From assembly GCA_937900695.1 (NCBI GenBank), contig CALCFD010000028.1, positions 1 to 64,000 of the forward strand: a stretch of DNA of 64,000 nucleotides, written 5' to 3'. Position 1 is the stretch's first letter; each line of letters begins with the position of its first letter. Under the pieces are notes generated by a model. The model was not told where the DNA came from. It saw only the letters and a list, made by a program, of their open reading frames with translations, and made no database searches. Source of the stretch: an uncultured Eubacterium sp. (GTDB lineage: Bacteria; Bacillota; Clostridia; Peptostreptococcales; Anaerovoracaceae). The position numbers and the translations under genes are program-made. Below are positions 7,629 to 15,254 of the stretch, piece after piece.

Positions 7629-8567
7629 ATGGGAATTTTTAAAAACAAAGTAAGATTAGAAGATAGAGAATTATTACAAGAATATTTTATGGGATATAGA
7701 TATTGTACATCTGGATTGTCATTTTCCTCTCTTTATATGTGGAGAGATATTAATGACTTCACTTGGGAAATCATAGGAGACTATTTATGTATAGTTGGTA
7801 TGAGTCATCTAGAACTTGAAGATGGAATTATCTTACCATTTATGGAAATGCCATTGACTAAAACAGGTTACTATGAGCCAGAAAAACTAAGATATAGTAT
7901 TTTAAAAGCAAAGGAAAAAATTGAAGAAGCAGGTTATCCATTTAGCTTGCGATTAGTGCCATTTCCATTAACAGAAGAACTTGAAAAAGCTTTTCCGGGA
8001 GAACTTAAAATTGTAGACGATAGACCTAACTTTGATTATTTATATGAAAAAAATGATTTAATTGAGCTTAAAGGTAGAAGTTTACACAAGAAAAAAAATC
8101 ATATGAATTATTTTCTAAAAAATTATGAGTATGAATACAGAGAAATGACATCTGATATGGCAGATGATGCTATGGAATTTATTGCAGAATTTAATGCTAA
8201 GAAAAATATTCCTCCTCATGAAATGGAACTTTTAAAAATGGAAGAACGTGCGATGAAAGACGTTTTTGAAAATATAGAGGCTGCAAAGTACACTGCAGGA
8301 GCTATATATATGAATGGTAAAATCGAGGCACTAAGTGTTGGTGGTATCATAAATAGCAATACAATGGGTGTACATATTGAGAAGGCTAATACTGACTACA
8401 GAGGTCTTTATCAAATTATTAACATGGAGTTTTGTAAACATTTACCAAAATCGATTAAGTATGTAAATAGAGAAGAAGACATGGGACTACCTGGCTTGCG
8501 TAAGGCAAAACTTAGTTATAAACCTATCAAACTAGTGGAAAAATATATAGCAACATTTAAAAAATAG
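7629..8567 (+). CDS. DUF2156 (phosphatidylglycerol lysyltransferase-like) protein
   Basis: A 312-residue cytoplasmic protein with the DUF2156 pattern, a double GNAT-like fold related to the aminoacyl-transferring domain of MprF. Features include YRYCTSGLSFSSLYMWRDI near the N terminus, LHKKKNHMNYFLKNYEYEY, and the C-terminal block NTMGVHIEKANTDYRG...YVNREEDMGLPGLRKAKLSYKP. There are no membrane segments, so it is not a full MprF. AAGGAA precedes the ATG, 7 nt after the previous stop. Last gene of the sirtuin run. Acyl or aminoacyl transfer is the likely chemistry; the target is unknown. Confidence 0.75.
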   Translation: MGIFKNKVRLEDRELLQEYFMGYRYCTSGLSFSSLYMWRDINDFTWEIIGDYLCIVGMSHLELEDGIILPFMEMPLTKTGYYEPEKLRYSILKAKEKIEEAGYPFSLRLVPFPLTEELEKAFPGELKIVDDRPNFDYLYEKNDLIELKGRSLHKKKNHMNYFLKNYEYEYREMTSDMADDAMEFIAEFNAKKNIPPHEMELLKMEERAMKDVFENIEAAKYTAGAIYMNGKIEALSVGGIINSNTMGVHIEKANTDYRGLYQIINMEFCKHLPKSIKYVNREEDMGLPGLRKAKLSYKPIKLVEKYIATFKK

Positions 8568-8640
8568 AGCCATTTTTCTAAATTGCTAGTGCTAAAAGAT
8601 GTTTTTTTATACGAACAATTGAAAATTTGAAAAGATGATT

Positions 8641-8679
8641 AAAGGGTTGAAAGGTTGAAATTTCAATCCTTTTTTTATT
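8641..8679 (+). terminator. Rho-independent terminator after the sirtuin operon
   Basis: AAAGGGTTGAAA (8641-8652) pairs over 12 positions with TTTCAATCCTTT (8661-8672), including one G-T pair, around an 8-nt loop; a T-run follows. The rest of 8568-8856 holds only the thiolase promoter. Confidence 0.85.
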
Positions 8680-8738
8680 ATAAGAAAAATGCGTTTTCAG
8701 AAAATTTATAAAGTTGTTATTTTTTTAACAAAAAGCAC

Positions 8739-8767
8739 TTGAATATGTTTAAAGAGGGTGTTACTAT
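8739..8767 (+). promoter_or_regulatory. Probable promoter of the thiolase gene
   Basis: TTGAAT (8739-8744), a 17-bp spacer and TACTAT (8762-8767). A run GTTATTTTTTTAAC (8715-8728) just upstream is a small inverted repeat that might bind a regulator. Confidence 0.5.
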
Positions 8768-8856
8768 AAAAATAAGAAGAGGAACAAAAAATTAAATATT
8801 TCATATTTAAGACAAACTATCATTCAAGATTAGAATAATTTAGGAGGACTAAAACA

Positions 8857-10035
8857 ATGAGAGACGTAGTAATCGTAAGTGCAGTTAGAACAGCAATCGG
8901 TAGCTTCGGTGGAACATTGAAGAACACACCAGCTAAGACTTTAGGCGCAGTTTCAATTAAAGCGGCTCTAGAAAGAGCTGGAGTAGCCGGCGATCAGGTA
9001 GATGAAGTTATCATGGGATGTGTTTTGCAAGGTGGATTAGGACAGAACGTAGCAAGACAAATGATGATTGAAGCTGGACTTCCTATCGAAGTACCTGCAA
9101 TGACTATCAACAAAGTTTGTGGTTCTGGTCTTAGAGCAGTAGAACTTGCAGCACAGATAATTAAGGCTGGAGATGCTGATATTATCGTAGCAGGTGGAGC
9201 TGAAAACATGTCTATGGCAGGTTTTGTAGATAATAAGAGCAGATGGGGAGCTCGTATGGGCAACTATCCTCTAGTAGATATGATGGTAAATGATGGCCTT
9301 ACTGATGCTTTTAGTGGTGTACATATGGGTATAACAGCTGAAAACATTTGTGAACAGTGGGGACTAACAAGAGAAGAACTAGATGCTTTTGCAGCTAACT
9401 CACAGCAGAAGGCAGAAGTAGCAGTTAAGTCAGGAAGATTTAAGGAAGAAATCGTACCTATTGAAATCCCTCAGAGGAAGGGAGATCCAATAGTATTTGA
9501 TACAGATGAATTCCCTAAATTCGGAACTACTGCAGAAGGTTTAGTTAAACTAAAACCAGCTTTCAAAAAAGATGGTATGGTTACAGCAGCTAACGCATCA
9601 GGTATCAATGATTCAGGTGCAGCAGTAGTTGTAATGTCAAAGGAAAAAGCGGAAGAACTAGGAATTAAGCCTCTAGCAACAATCAAGGCTTATGCTTCAG
9701 CAGGGGTTGATCCTCAGATTATGGGATATGGTCCAGTTCCAGCAACAAGAAAAGCTTTAGAAAAAGCAGGTTGGAATTTGGAAGATTTAGATCTTATCGA
9801 AGCTAATGAAGCTTTTGCAGCTCAGTCACTAGCAGTAGGTAAAGATCTTGGATTTAACACAGACATATTAAATGTAAATGGCGGTGCTATTGCACTTGGA
9901 CATCCAATCGGTGCTTCAGGTTGCAGAATCCTAGTAACACTACTACATGAAATGGAAAAGAGAGACGCTAAAAAAGGTTTAGCAACTCTATGTATCGGTG
10001 GTGGACAGGGTACAGCACTAGTTGTAGAAAGATAG
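8857..10035 (+). CDS. thlA: Acetyl-CoA C-acetyltransferase (thiolase)
   Basis: A 392-residue biosynthetic thiolase condensing two acetyl-CoA to acetoacetyl-CoA, or cleaving the reverse. The acyl-accepting Cys is in NKVCGSGLRAVE (about residue 88). NEAFAAQ, GGAIALGHPIGASG with the catalytic His, and CIGGGQGTA with the second Cys are all present, so the enzyme looks intact. AGGAGG precedes the ATG. It is a single-gene unit with its own promoter, rather than part of a butyrate cluster. It could feed acetoacetyl-CoA to fermentation or isoprenoid routes. Confidence 0.93.
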   Translation: MRDVVIVSAVRTAIGSFGGTLKNTPAKTLGAVSIKAALERAGVAGDQVDEVIMGCVLQGGLGQNVARQMMIEAGLPIEVPAMTINKVCGSGLRAVELAAQIIKAGDADIIVAGGAENMSMAGFVDNKSRWGARMGNYPLVDMMVNDGLTDAFSGVHMGITAENICEQWGLTREELDAFAANSQQKAEVAVKSGRFKEEIVPIEIPQRKGDPIVFDTDEFPKFGTTAEGLVKLKPAFKKDGMVTAANASGINDSGAAVVVMSKEKAEELGIKPLATIKAYASAGVDPQIMGYGPVPATRKALEKAGWNLEDLDLIEANEAFAAQSLAVGKDLGFNTDILNVNGGAIALGHPIGASGCRILVTLLHEMEKRDAKKGLATLCIGGGQGTALVVER

Positions 10036-10063
10036 TCCTTCAGACTCAAATATTCTAAACAAA

Positions 10064-10091
10064 GGGGCTATATGTTATAAACTATAGCCCC
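10064..10091 (+). terminator. Terminator-like hairpin after the thiolase gene
   Basis: GGGGCTATA pairs perfectly with TATAGCCCC around a 10-nt loop. No proper T-run follows (AAAATAATTGTTTT), so termination strength is uncertain; it may instead protect the mRNA 3' end. Confidence 0.55.
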
Positions 10092-10156
10092 AAAATAATT
10101 GTTTTCACTATTTGTTAGTTAAATGCTTATGTTAGATATATTATTATTTGTACGAG

Positions 10157-10184
10157 CACTCTCATTAGCTGTGAGAGTGTTTTT
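10157..10184 (+). terminator. Rho-independent terminator (plus strand)
   Basis: CACTCTCA / TGAGAGTG with a 7-nt loop and T5ATTT after it. It probably backs up termination from the thiolase side; the opposite strand has no U-tract. Confidence 0.75.
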
Positions 10185-10539
10185 ATTTGCGCAGATTTTT
10201 TAGGGTTGAACCATGCTTAAAACATGCTGATAGTAAAAACATAATTATGCTTGGCAATAATATTTCAATTCCATTACTTTTTAAAATTCTAACAAATGGC
10301 CAAGAATTTAATCCGTAATTAAAAAAGCAATCGTAAATAAGGTTAATGATAAATAATATCATAAAAATACTTCCTAAAATAAAGAATACTTTTTGCCAGT
10401 TTATTTTTGCTTTAGTTCCTTTAGTAATTCTATATATAAGTTTATATGAAAGATATATAATAAAACCTAAAAAAATGAAAATAATACTGCGGGTTACTAA
10501 GTTAAATAATATTTCAGATTGAAAATTGATTTGTAGCAT
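10183..10539 (-). CDS. Small integral membrane protein of unknown function
   Basis: A 118-residue protein with three strongly hydrophobic segments (roughly residues 14-32, 48-66 and 90-106) separated by lysine-rich loops such as RITKGTKAKINWQK. GAAAGGA is well placed before the ATG, which supports a real gene. I recognise no family. It stands alone on the minus strand between the thiolase and the fatty acid operon, next to the ~440-bp intergenic region 10540-10980. Confidence 0.6.
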   Translation of the reverse strand: MLQINFQSEILFNLVTRSIIFIFLGFIIYLSYKLIYRITKGTKAKINWQKVFFILGSIFMILFIINLIYDCFFNYGLNSWPFVRILKSNGIEILLPSIIMFLLSACFKHGSTLKNLRK

Positions 10540-10880
10540 TTTAAAAATCCTTTCTTTTCTTATATAAACAATATTAAAAATTCCATAATAAATATTCGCT
10601 ATAAATAGTTTCCTTCTTTCTTATATCGAGCTTATTATTAATAAGATTTAGTACATGTTTATTTTACAAATAGGATTATGTATTTGCAATAGGTGAAATT
10701 CTAAAGAAATCTTAAGAATTTTAGGGGTTGACAAAATATTGCATAGAAATAAAAGGCATAAATTCTTGATAATTATTTCTACAAAGTGAATAAGTATTAC
10801 TAGCTAGCATGGGCCTCTCAAAAAAATGTTGATTTCAGCACACTTTATTATCGTGCTCCAAAAAAACAAAAAAATTTAAG

Positions 10881-10908
10881 TTGACAATTATTTTTATAGT
10901 GATATACT
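10881..10908 (+). promoter_or_regulatory. Promoter of the fatty acid synthesis operon
   Basis: TTGACA (10881-10886), a 16-bp spacer and TATACT (10903-10908): the strongest sigma-A promoter in this intergenic region. The FabT-type palindrome lies just downstream. Another TTGACA at 10728 has no convincing -10. Confidence 0.75.
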
Positions 10909-10922
10909 AATCTCATTCGAAT

Positions 10923-10947
10923 ATTTAGTTAGGCTATCTAACTAAAT
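10923..10947 (+). promoter_or_regulatory. FabT-type operator (perfect palindrome)
   Basis: ATTTAGTTAG-N5-CTAACTAAAT: perfect 10-bp arms around GCTAT, starting 14 nt after the -10 box, thus over the expected transcription start. Position and symmetry fit repression by the MarR-family FabT encoded 34 bp downstream. I found no second full copy in the window. Confidence 0.7.
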
Positions 10948-10980
10948 TTGTTAAGAGATCTTTTAAAGGATGTGTAAAAA

Positions 10981-11472
10981 ATGATGAATAGTTTTTCAAA
11001 GAAACTAAATGACCTATTGGTCGACACTTATAGACAGATAACAAAAATAGAAGAACAGGCTATAAGGCAGGATAGCAAGCTAGATCTTAGCATAAACGAA
11101 ATGCATATGCTTGAGTCAGTAGCAAAAGTAGAAGATGGATGTACCATTAGCTTCATTGCACAGGACCAAGAAATAACATTGCCGTCAGTGACAGTAGCCA
11201 TTAATAAGCTAGTTAAAAAAGGCTATGTAGAAAAAGCTAGAGCAAAAGACGATGGAAGACAAGTGGTGGTAAAGCTAACTAAGCAGGGCCGCAAAGTAAA
11301 TGCAGGGCACCAGTACTTTCATGAAAACATGGTAAGAAATATCGTTAAGGAATTTGACGAAGAAGAAAGAGAAGCGCTAGTAAAGGGCATTGATAAGTTA
11401 AATAAGTTCTTAAAGCAAAAATTGCAGTCTGAGTCAAAAAAGAAACATCTGTCAGAGGAGGAGGGCGAATAA
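10981..11472 (+). CDS. fabT: MarR-family fatty acid synthesis regulator FabT
   Basis: A 163-residue winged-helix repressor of the MarR family: LSINEMHMLESVAK, then TISFIAQDQEITLPSVTVAINKLVKKGYVEKAR (recognition helix) and DDGRQVVVKLTKQGR (wing). It heads the complete fab-acc operon, as FabT does in other Firmicutes, and the palindrome at 10923-10947 is its likely site. In characterised systems FabT binds DNA with long-chain acyl-ACP as corepressor. AAAGGA lies 10 nt before the first ATG. The C-terminal tail is lysine- and glutamate-rich. Confidence 0.85.
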   Translation: MMNSFSKKLNDLLVDTYRQITKIEEQAIRQDSKLDLSINEMHMLESVAKVEDGCTISFIAQDQEITLPSVTVAINKLVKKGYVEKARAKDDGRQVVVKLTKQGRKVNAGHQYFHENMVRNIVKEFDEEEREALVKGIDKLNKFLKQKLQSESKKKHLSEEEGE

Positions 11473-11474
11473 TA

Positions 11475-12398
11475 GTGAGCTTTTCAATTTATGGAACAGG
11501 ATCTGCTTTAGGATCATTGACAAAGACTAATAAGGACTTGGAAGCTTTTTTAGATACTAGCGATCAGTGGATAAAATCTAAGACAGGTATTGAAGAAAGA
11601 AGATTGTTAGGTGAAGGAGAAACGCTTATTGACTTAGCGGTTCTAGCATCCAAAAGGGCAATGGAAATGGCAGACATTACGTCAGATCAGCTAGACCTTA
11701 TAGTTTGTGCGACGGTAACATCAGAATATAAAACACCGTCATTAGGATGTATAGTGCAAAGAGAGATAAAAGCCACATGTCCAGCATTTGACATTAGTGC
11801 AGGGTGCACAGGCTTTGTGTATGGTCTTGATATAGCAGATGCATACTTTCATAGAAATGAAGATAGTAAGATTTTGGTTATTGGAGCTGATGCAGTATCA
11901 AGAATCGTAGATTGGACAGATAGAAAAACAGCAGTACTTTTTGGAGATGGCGCAGGAGCATGCATTTTAGGAAAAGGCGATGGCCTAAAAGCTATTACAA
12001 GTCACGCGAGAGGAAATATAAATTACCTTTATGATTTAGATGAAGATGGAGAGTTTCTAAAGATGGAAGGCCAAAAGGTATTTCAGTTTGCAGTGACAGC
12101 TATGATGCGAGATATAAAAAAAGTATTAAAAGAAGCAGAAATGGATTCAGAAGATATAGATTTTTATCTACCACATCAGGCCAATATGCGAATTATAGAC
12201 TTTGCAATATCAAGACTTAATGTAGCAAAAGAAAAGTTTTTAATAAACATCGATAAAACAGGAAACACTTCAGCTGCTACAGTGCCGGTGCTTTTAGATG
12301 AAAATGTAAGAAGTGGAAAAATAAAAAAAGGAGATATGCTTCTTCTTTCATCATTTGGAGCAGGCTTAACATCGGCAGCAGCAATTGTAAAATATTAA
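11475..12398 (+). CDS. fabH: 3-oxoacyl-ACP synthase III (KAS III)
   Basis: A 307-residue initiating condensing enzyme joining acetyl-CoA to malonyl-ACP. The triad is complete: Cys111 in SAGCTGF, His in LPHQANMRI and Asn in TGNTSAA. It is slightly shorter than the usual ~320 residues but shows no missing motif. The start is GTG, 2 nt after the fabT stop, with GAGGAGG at the end of fabT as ribosome binding site. Confidence 0.93.
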   Translation: MSFSIYGTGSALGSLTKTNKDLEAFLDTSDQWIKSKTGIEERRLLGEGETLIDLAVLASKRAMEMADITSDQLDLIVCATVTSEYKTPSLGCIVQREIKATCPAFDISAGCTGFVYGLDIADAYFHRNEDSKILVIGADAVSRIVDWTDRKTAVLFGDGAGACILGKGDGLKAITSHARGNINYLYDLDEDGEFLKMEGQKVFQFAVTAMMRDIKKVLKEAEMDSEDIDFYLPHQANMRIIDFAISRLNVAKEKFLINIDKTGNTSAATVPVLLDENVRSGKIKKGDMLLLSSFGAGLTSAAAIVKY

Positions 12399-12428
12399 GT
12401 TATAAAGAAAAGATAAGGAGAAAATAAA

Positions 12429-12653
12429 ATGACAGTATTTGAAAGAGTAGTAAACGTATTAGTTGACACAAAGGATTGCGAAAGAGAATCAATAAAATTA
12501 GAAAGTACATGGAAAGAATTAGAACTAGATTCATTAGATGCAGTAGAAGTAGTTATGAATTTAGAAGATGAATTTGGAATTGAGTTAGAAATGGATGAGT
12601 CATTTAAGTGTATTGGCGATGTAGTTGCTGTAATTGAACAGAGACTAGCATAA
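12429..12653 (+). CDS. acpP: Acyl carrier protein
   Basis: A 74-residue acidic protein with LELDSLDAVEVVMNLEDEFGIEL; Ser35 of DSL carries 4'-phosphopantetheine. It shuttles growing acyl chains between the enzymes encoded around it. AAGGAG precedes the ATG. ACP genes sit between fabH and fabK in many Clostridia and Lactobacillales, as here. Confidence 0.95.
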   Translation: MTVFERVVNVLVDTKDCERESIKLESTWKELELDSLDAVEVVMNLEDEFGIELEMDESFKCIGDVVAVIEQRLA

Positions 12654-12671
12654 GCTTTAAGGAGAAGTAAG

Positions 12672-13619
12672 ATGATTAAGACACCTATATGTGAATTGGT
12701 TGGAATAGAGTATCCCGTATTTCAGGGTGGTATGGCATGGATTGCAGATGCGAAGCTGGCTGCAGCTGTATCAAATGCAGGAGGTCTTGGAATTATCTCA
12801 GCAATGAATGCTGATGGAGATTGGCTTAGAGAAGAAATAAGGAAGGCTAAAAGTATGACAGATAAGCCATTTGGTGTAAATATTATGCTTATGAGTCCTC
12901 ATGTTGAACAAGTAGCTAAGATTGTAATAGAGGAAAATGTTGCAGTTGTTACTACTGGAGCTGGAAATCCATCAAAATATATAAAGCAATGGAAAGAAGC
13001 AGGCATAAAGGTTATACCTGTTGTACCTTCTATTGCTATAGCAAAGCTAGTAACAAGAGCTGGAGCTGATGCTGTGATTGCAGAGGGAGGCGAATCTGGA
13101 GGTCATGTAGGTGAACTTACAACTATGGCATTAGTTCCTCAAATTTGTGATGTAGTAGATGTACCAGTTATAGCAGCAGGCGGTATCGCAGATGGCAGAG
13201 GAATGGCAGCATCATTTATGCTAGGTGCTGTAGGAGTACAGATGGGTACTAGATTTTTAGTGGCTGAGGAGTGCAGTGTATCTAAAGAGTATAAAGAAAA
13301 AATTCTTAAGGCAAAGGATATCGATACTATGGTTACAGGTAAGAGATTAGGTCACCCTGTGAGACTTCTTAAAAACCCATTTGCTAGAGAATTTAGAAAA
13401 ATGGAATATAACAGTAACATAACTGATGAAGAAATTGAGGCATTTGGTGCAGGCAGTTTGTATAGGGCTGCTAAAGAAGGAGATGTCAAAAATGGTAGCT
13501 TTATGTCAGGTCAGATTGCTGCATTAGTTAAAAAGGAAGAGCCGGCAGCAGAAATTATAAAGGATGTATGCCAAGGAGCAGAAAAAATTCTTGCTGGAGG
13601 TATGAAATGGGTAAAATAG
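12672..13619 (+). CDS. fabK: Enoyl-ACP reductase II (FMN-dependent)
   Basis: A 315-residue TIM-barrel flavoprotein of the nitronate monooxygenase/FabK family: PVFQGGMAWIADAKLAAAVSNAGGLG at the N terminus, AEGGESGGHVG and PVIAAGGIADGRG around the FMN phosphate. It performs the last reduction of each elongation cycle. No FabI is seen in this operon, so FabK would be the reductase, a type known to be insensitive to triclosan. AAGGAG precedes the ATG. Its 3' end contains the fabD start. Confidence 0.93.
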   Translation: MIKTPICELVGIEYPVFQGGMAWIADAKLAAAVSNAGGLGIISAMNADGDWLREEIRKAKSMTDKPFGVNIMLMSPHVEQVAKIVIEENVAVVTTGAGNPSKYIKQWKEAGIKVIPVVPSIAIAKLVTRAGADAVIAEGGESGGHVGELTTMALVPQICDVVDVPVIAAGGIADGRGMAASFMLGAVGVQMGTRFLVAEECSVSKEYKEKILKAKDIDTMVTGKRLGHPVRLLKNPFAREFRKMEYNSNITDEEIEAFGAGSLYRAAKEGDVKNGSFMSGQIAALVKKEEPAAEIIKDVCQGAEKILAGGMKWVK

Positions 13620-14515
13620 CGTTTGTATTTTCAGGTCAAGGTGCTCAGTATCCAGGTATGGGTAAAGAGATATATGAAATTTCTAATGGGGCCAAAGCTA
13701 TCTTTGAAACGGTAGATTCTATAAGACCTAATACTTCAGAGCTTTGTTTTGAAGGTGAAGGGGAACAATTAAATAAAACCATAAATACTCAACCTTGCGT
13801 ATTTACTGTAGATTTAGCATGTGCGGAGGCACTTTTAGAGATAGGGATTAAGCCAGATGCAATTGCTGGCTTTTCCCTTGGGGAAATTGCAGCTATTACT
13901 TTTGCTGGCATCTTATCATTAAATGATGGTACAAAGTTAGTTTCAAAAAGAGCGGAGCTTATGAGCAAAGCGTCTAGGGACGTTGAAGGTGCCATGGTTG
14001 CAGTGATGAAGATGGAACCTGAAAAAGTAAAAGCTTTAGCTGATGAAATGGGAGTATATGCCGTAAATTTCAATAGCCAGATGCAAACTGCAGTAGCAGG
14101 AGAAAAGGCTAAAATCAAAGAATTTACAAAAGCTATAAAAGGAGAAAAAGCCATTGCAGTGCCAATAAAAGTATCTGGGGCATTCCATACTCCATATATG
14201 AAATCAGCAACAGAAGGAATTAAAGAGGAACTTTTAAATTTGGAGGTTAAAAAGCCTAAGATAGATGTTTACAGCAACATAACAGGAAAGCTTTATCCAA
14301 ATGAAAAGGATAAGATAATTGATGCTATTTCAAATCAAGCATCAAGTCCGGTAATGTGGCATCAGACTATTTTAAATATGGTTTCAGATGGATATGATGA
14401 ATTTTATGAAGTTGGACCGGGCAATACCCTTACAAATTTAATTAAAAAGATTGCCCCAAAAGCAAAGGTATTAAGTATAGAAAAGAAAGAAGACATAGAA
14501 AATGTTAAAAAATAA
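13607..14515 (+). CDS. fabD: Malonyl-CoA:ACP transacylase
   Basis: A 302-residue acyltransferase loading malonyl groups onto ACP. FVFSGQGAQYPGMG is at the N terminus, the active-site Ser is in GFSLGE, and the catalytic His is in SGAFHTPYM. The ATG at 13607 lies 6 nt after GGAGG (13596-13600), both inside the end of fabK (13-nt overlap). A longer frame has no better site. It overlaps fabG by 14 nt, so the genes are probably translationally coupled. Confidence 0.93.
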   Translation: MGKIAFVFSGQGAQYPGMGKEIYEISNGAKAIFETVDSIRPNTSELCFEGEGEQLNKTINTQPCVFTVDLACAEALLEIGIKPDAIAGFSLGEIAAITFAGILSLNDGTKLVSKRAELMSKASRDVEGAMVAVMKMEPEKVKALADEMGVYAVNFNSQMQTAVAGEKAKIKEFTKAIKGEKAIAVPIKVSGAFHTPYMKSATEGIKEELLNLEVKKPKIDVYSNITGKLYPNEKDKIIDAISNQASSPVMWHQTILNMVSDGYDEFYEVGPGNTLTNLIKKIAPKAKVLSIEKKEDIENVKK

Positions 14516-15242
14516 AGTTGCAATAGTAACTGGAGGCTCAAGAGGAATAGGTAAGGCTATTGCTCTTGAGCTAGCCAGAGAAGGTGCAGATATAGCAGTT
14601 ATATATAATGGCAATAAAAAAAGTGCAGAAGAGGTTTGCCAGGAAATTTCAAAGCTAGGGCAGAAAGCTTTAGCTTATCAGTGTGATGTTAGTGATTTTG
14701 ATAAGGTAGGAGAAACGATAACTGAAATCAAAAACACTCTTGGCATACCAGAAATATTAGTAAATAATGCTGGGATTACTAAAGATGGATTAATTTTCAT
14801 GCTTAAAGAAGATGATTTTGATGCGGTTATAAGTACAAACCTAAAAGGTACATTTAATATGATTAAGCATGTATCTAAGTTGATGATGAAAAATAAAAAG
14901 GGGTCAATTGTTAATATTTCATCGGTTTCAGGTATGATGGGAAATCCAGGCCAAGCTAATTATGCTTCAGCTAAAGCAGGCGTAATTGGTTTAACTAAGA
15001 CTATAGCAAAGGAGCTTGCTCCAAAGGGGATTAGATGTAACGCTATAGCACCGGGATTTGTTGAGACAGATATGACAGAAAAGCTTTCAGAAGAGATTAA
15101 ATGTGGTGTTGAAAAATCGGTTCCTATGAGAAGAATGGCTAAGCCAGAAGATATCGCTTATGCGACAGGTTTTTTGGCATCTTCTAAGGCAGAATATATT
15201 ACAGGAGAAATAATAAAGGTCGATGGAGGCCTATACATTTAG
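14502..15242 (+). CDS. fabG: 3-oxoacyl-ACP reductase
   Basis: A 246-residue short-chain dehydrogenase: TGGSRGIG cofactor loop (residues 10-17), NNAGIT, catalytic Ser in NISSVSG, YASAK with Tyr/Lys, and PGFVETDMT. It uses NADPH to reduce 3-oxoacyl-ACP. It overlaps fabD by 14 nt. Confidence 0.94.
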   Translation: MLKNKVAIVTGGSRGIGKAIALELAREGADIAVIYNGNKKSAEEVCQEISKLGQKALAYQCDVSDFDKVGETITEIKNTLGIPEILVNNAGITKDGLIFMLKEDDFDAVISTNLKGTFNMIKHVSKLMMKNKKGSIVNISSVSGMMGNPGQANYASAKAGVIGLTKTIAKELAPKGIRCNAIAPGFVETDMTEKLSEEIKCGVEKSVPMRRMAKPEDIAYATGFLASSKAEYITGEIIKVDGGLYI

Positions 15243-15254
15243 AGGAAAAGTTAT

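Noticed and set aside
9822..10049. Minus-strand frames inside the thiolase gene
   Set aside because: Shadows of a well-supported coding sequence with no domain features.
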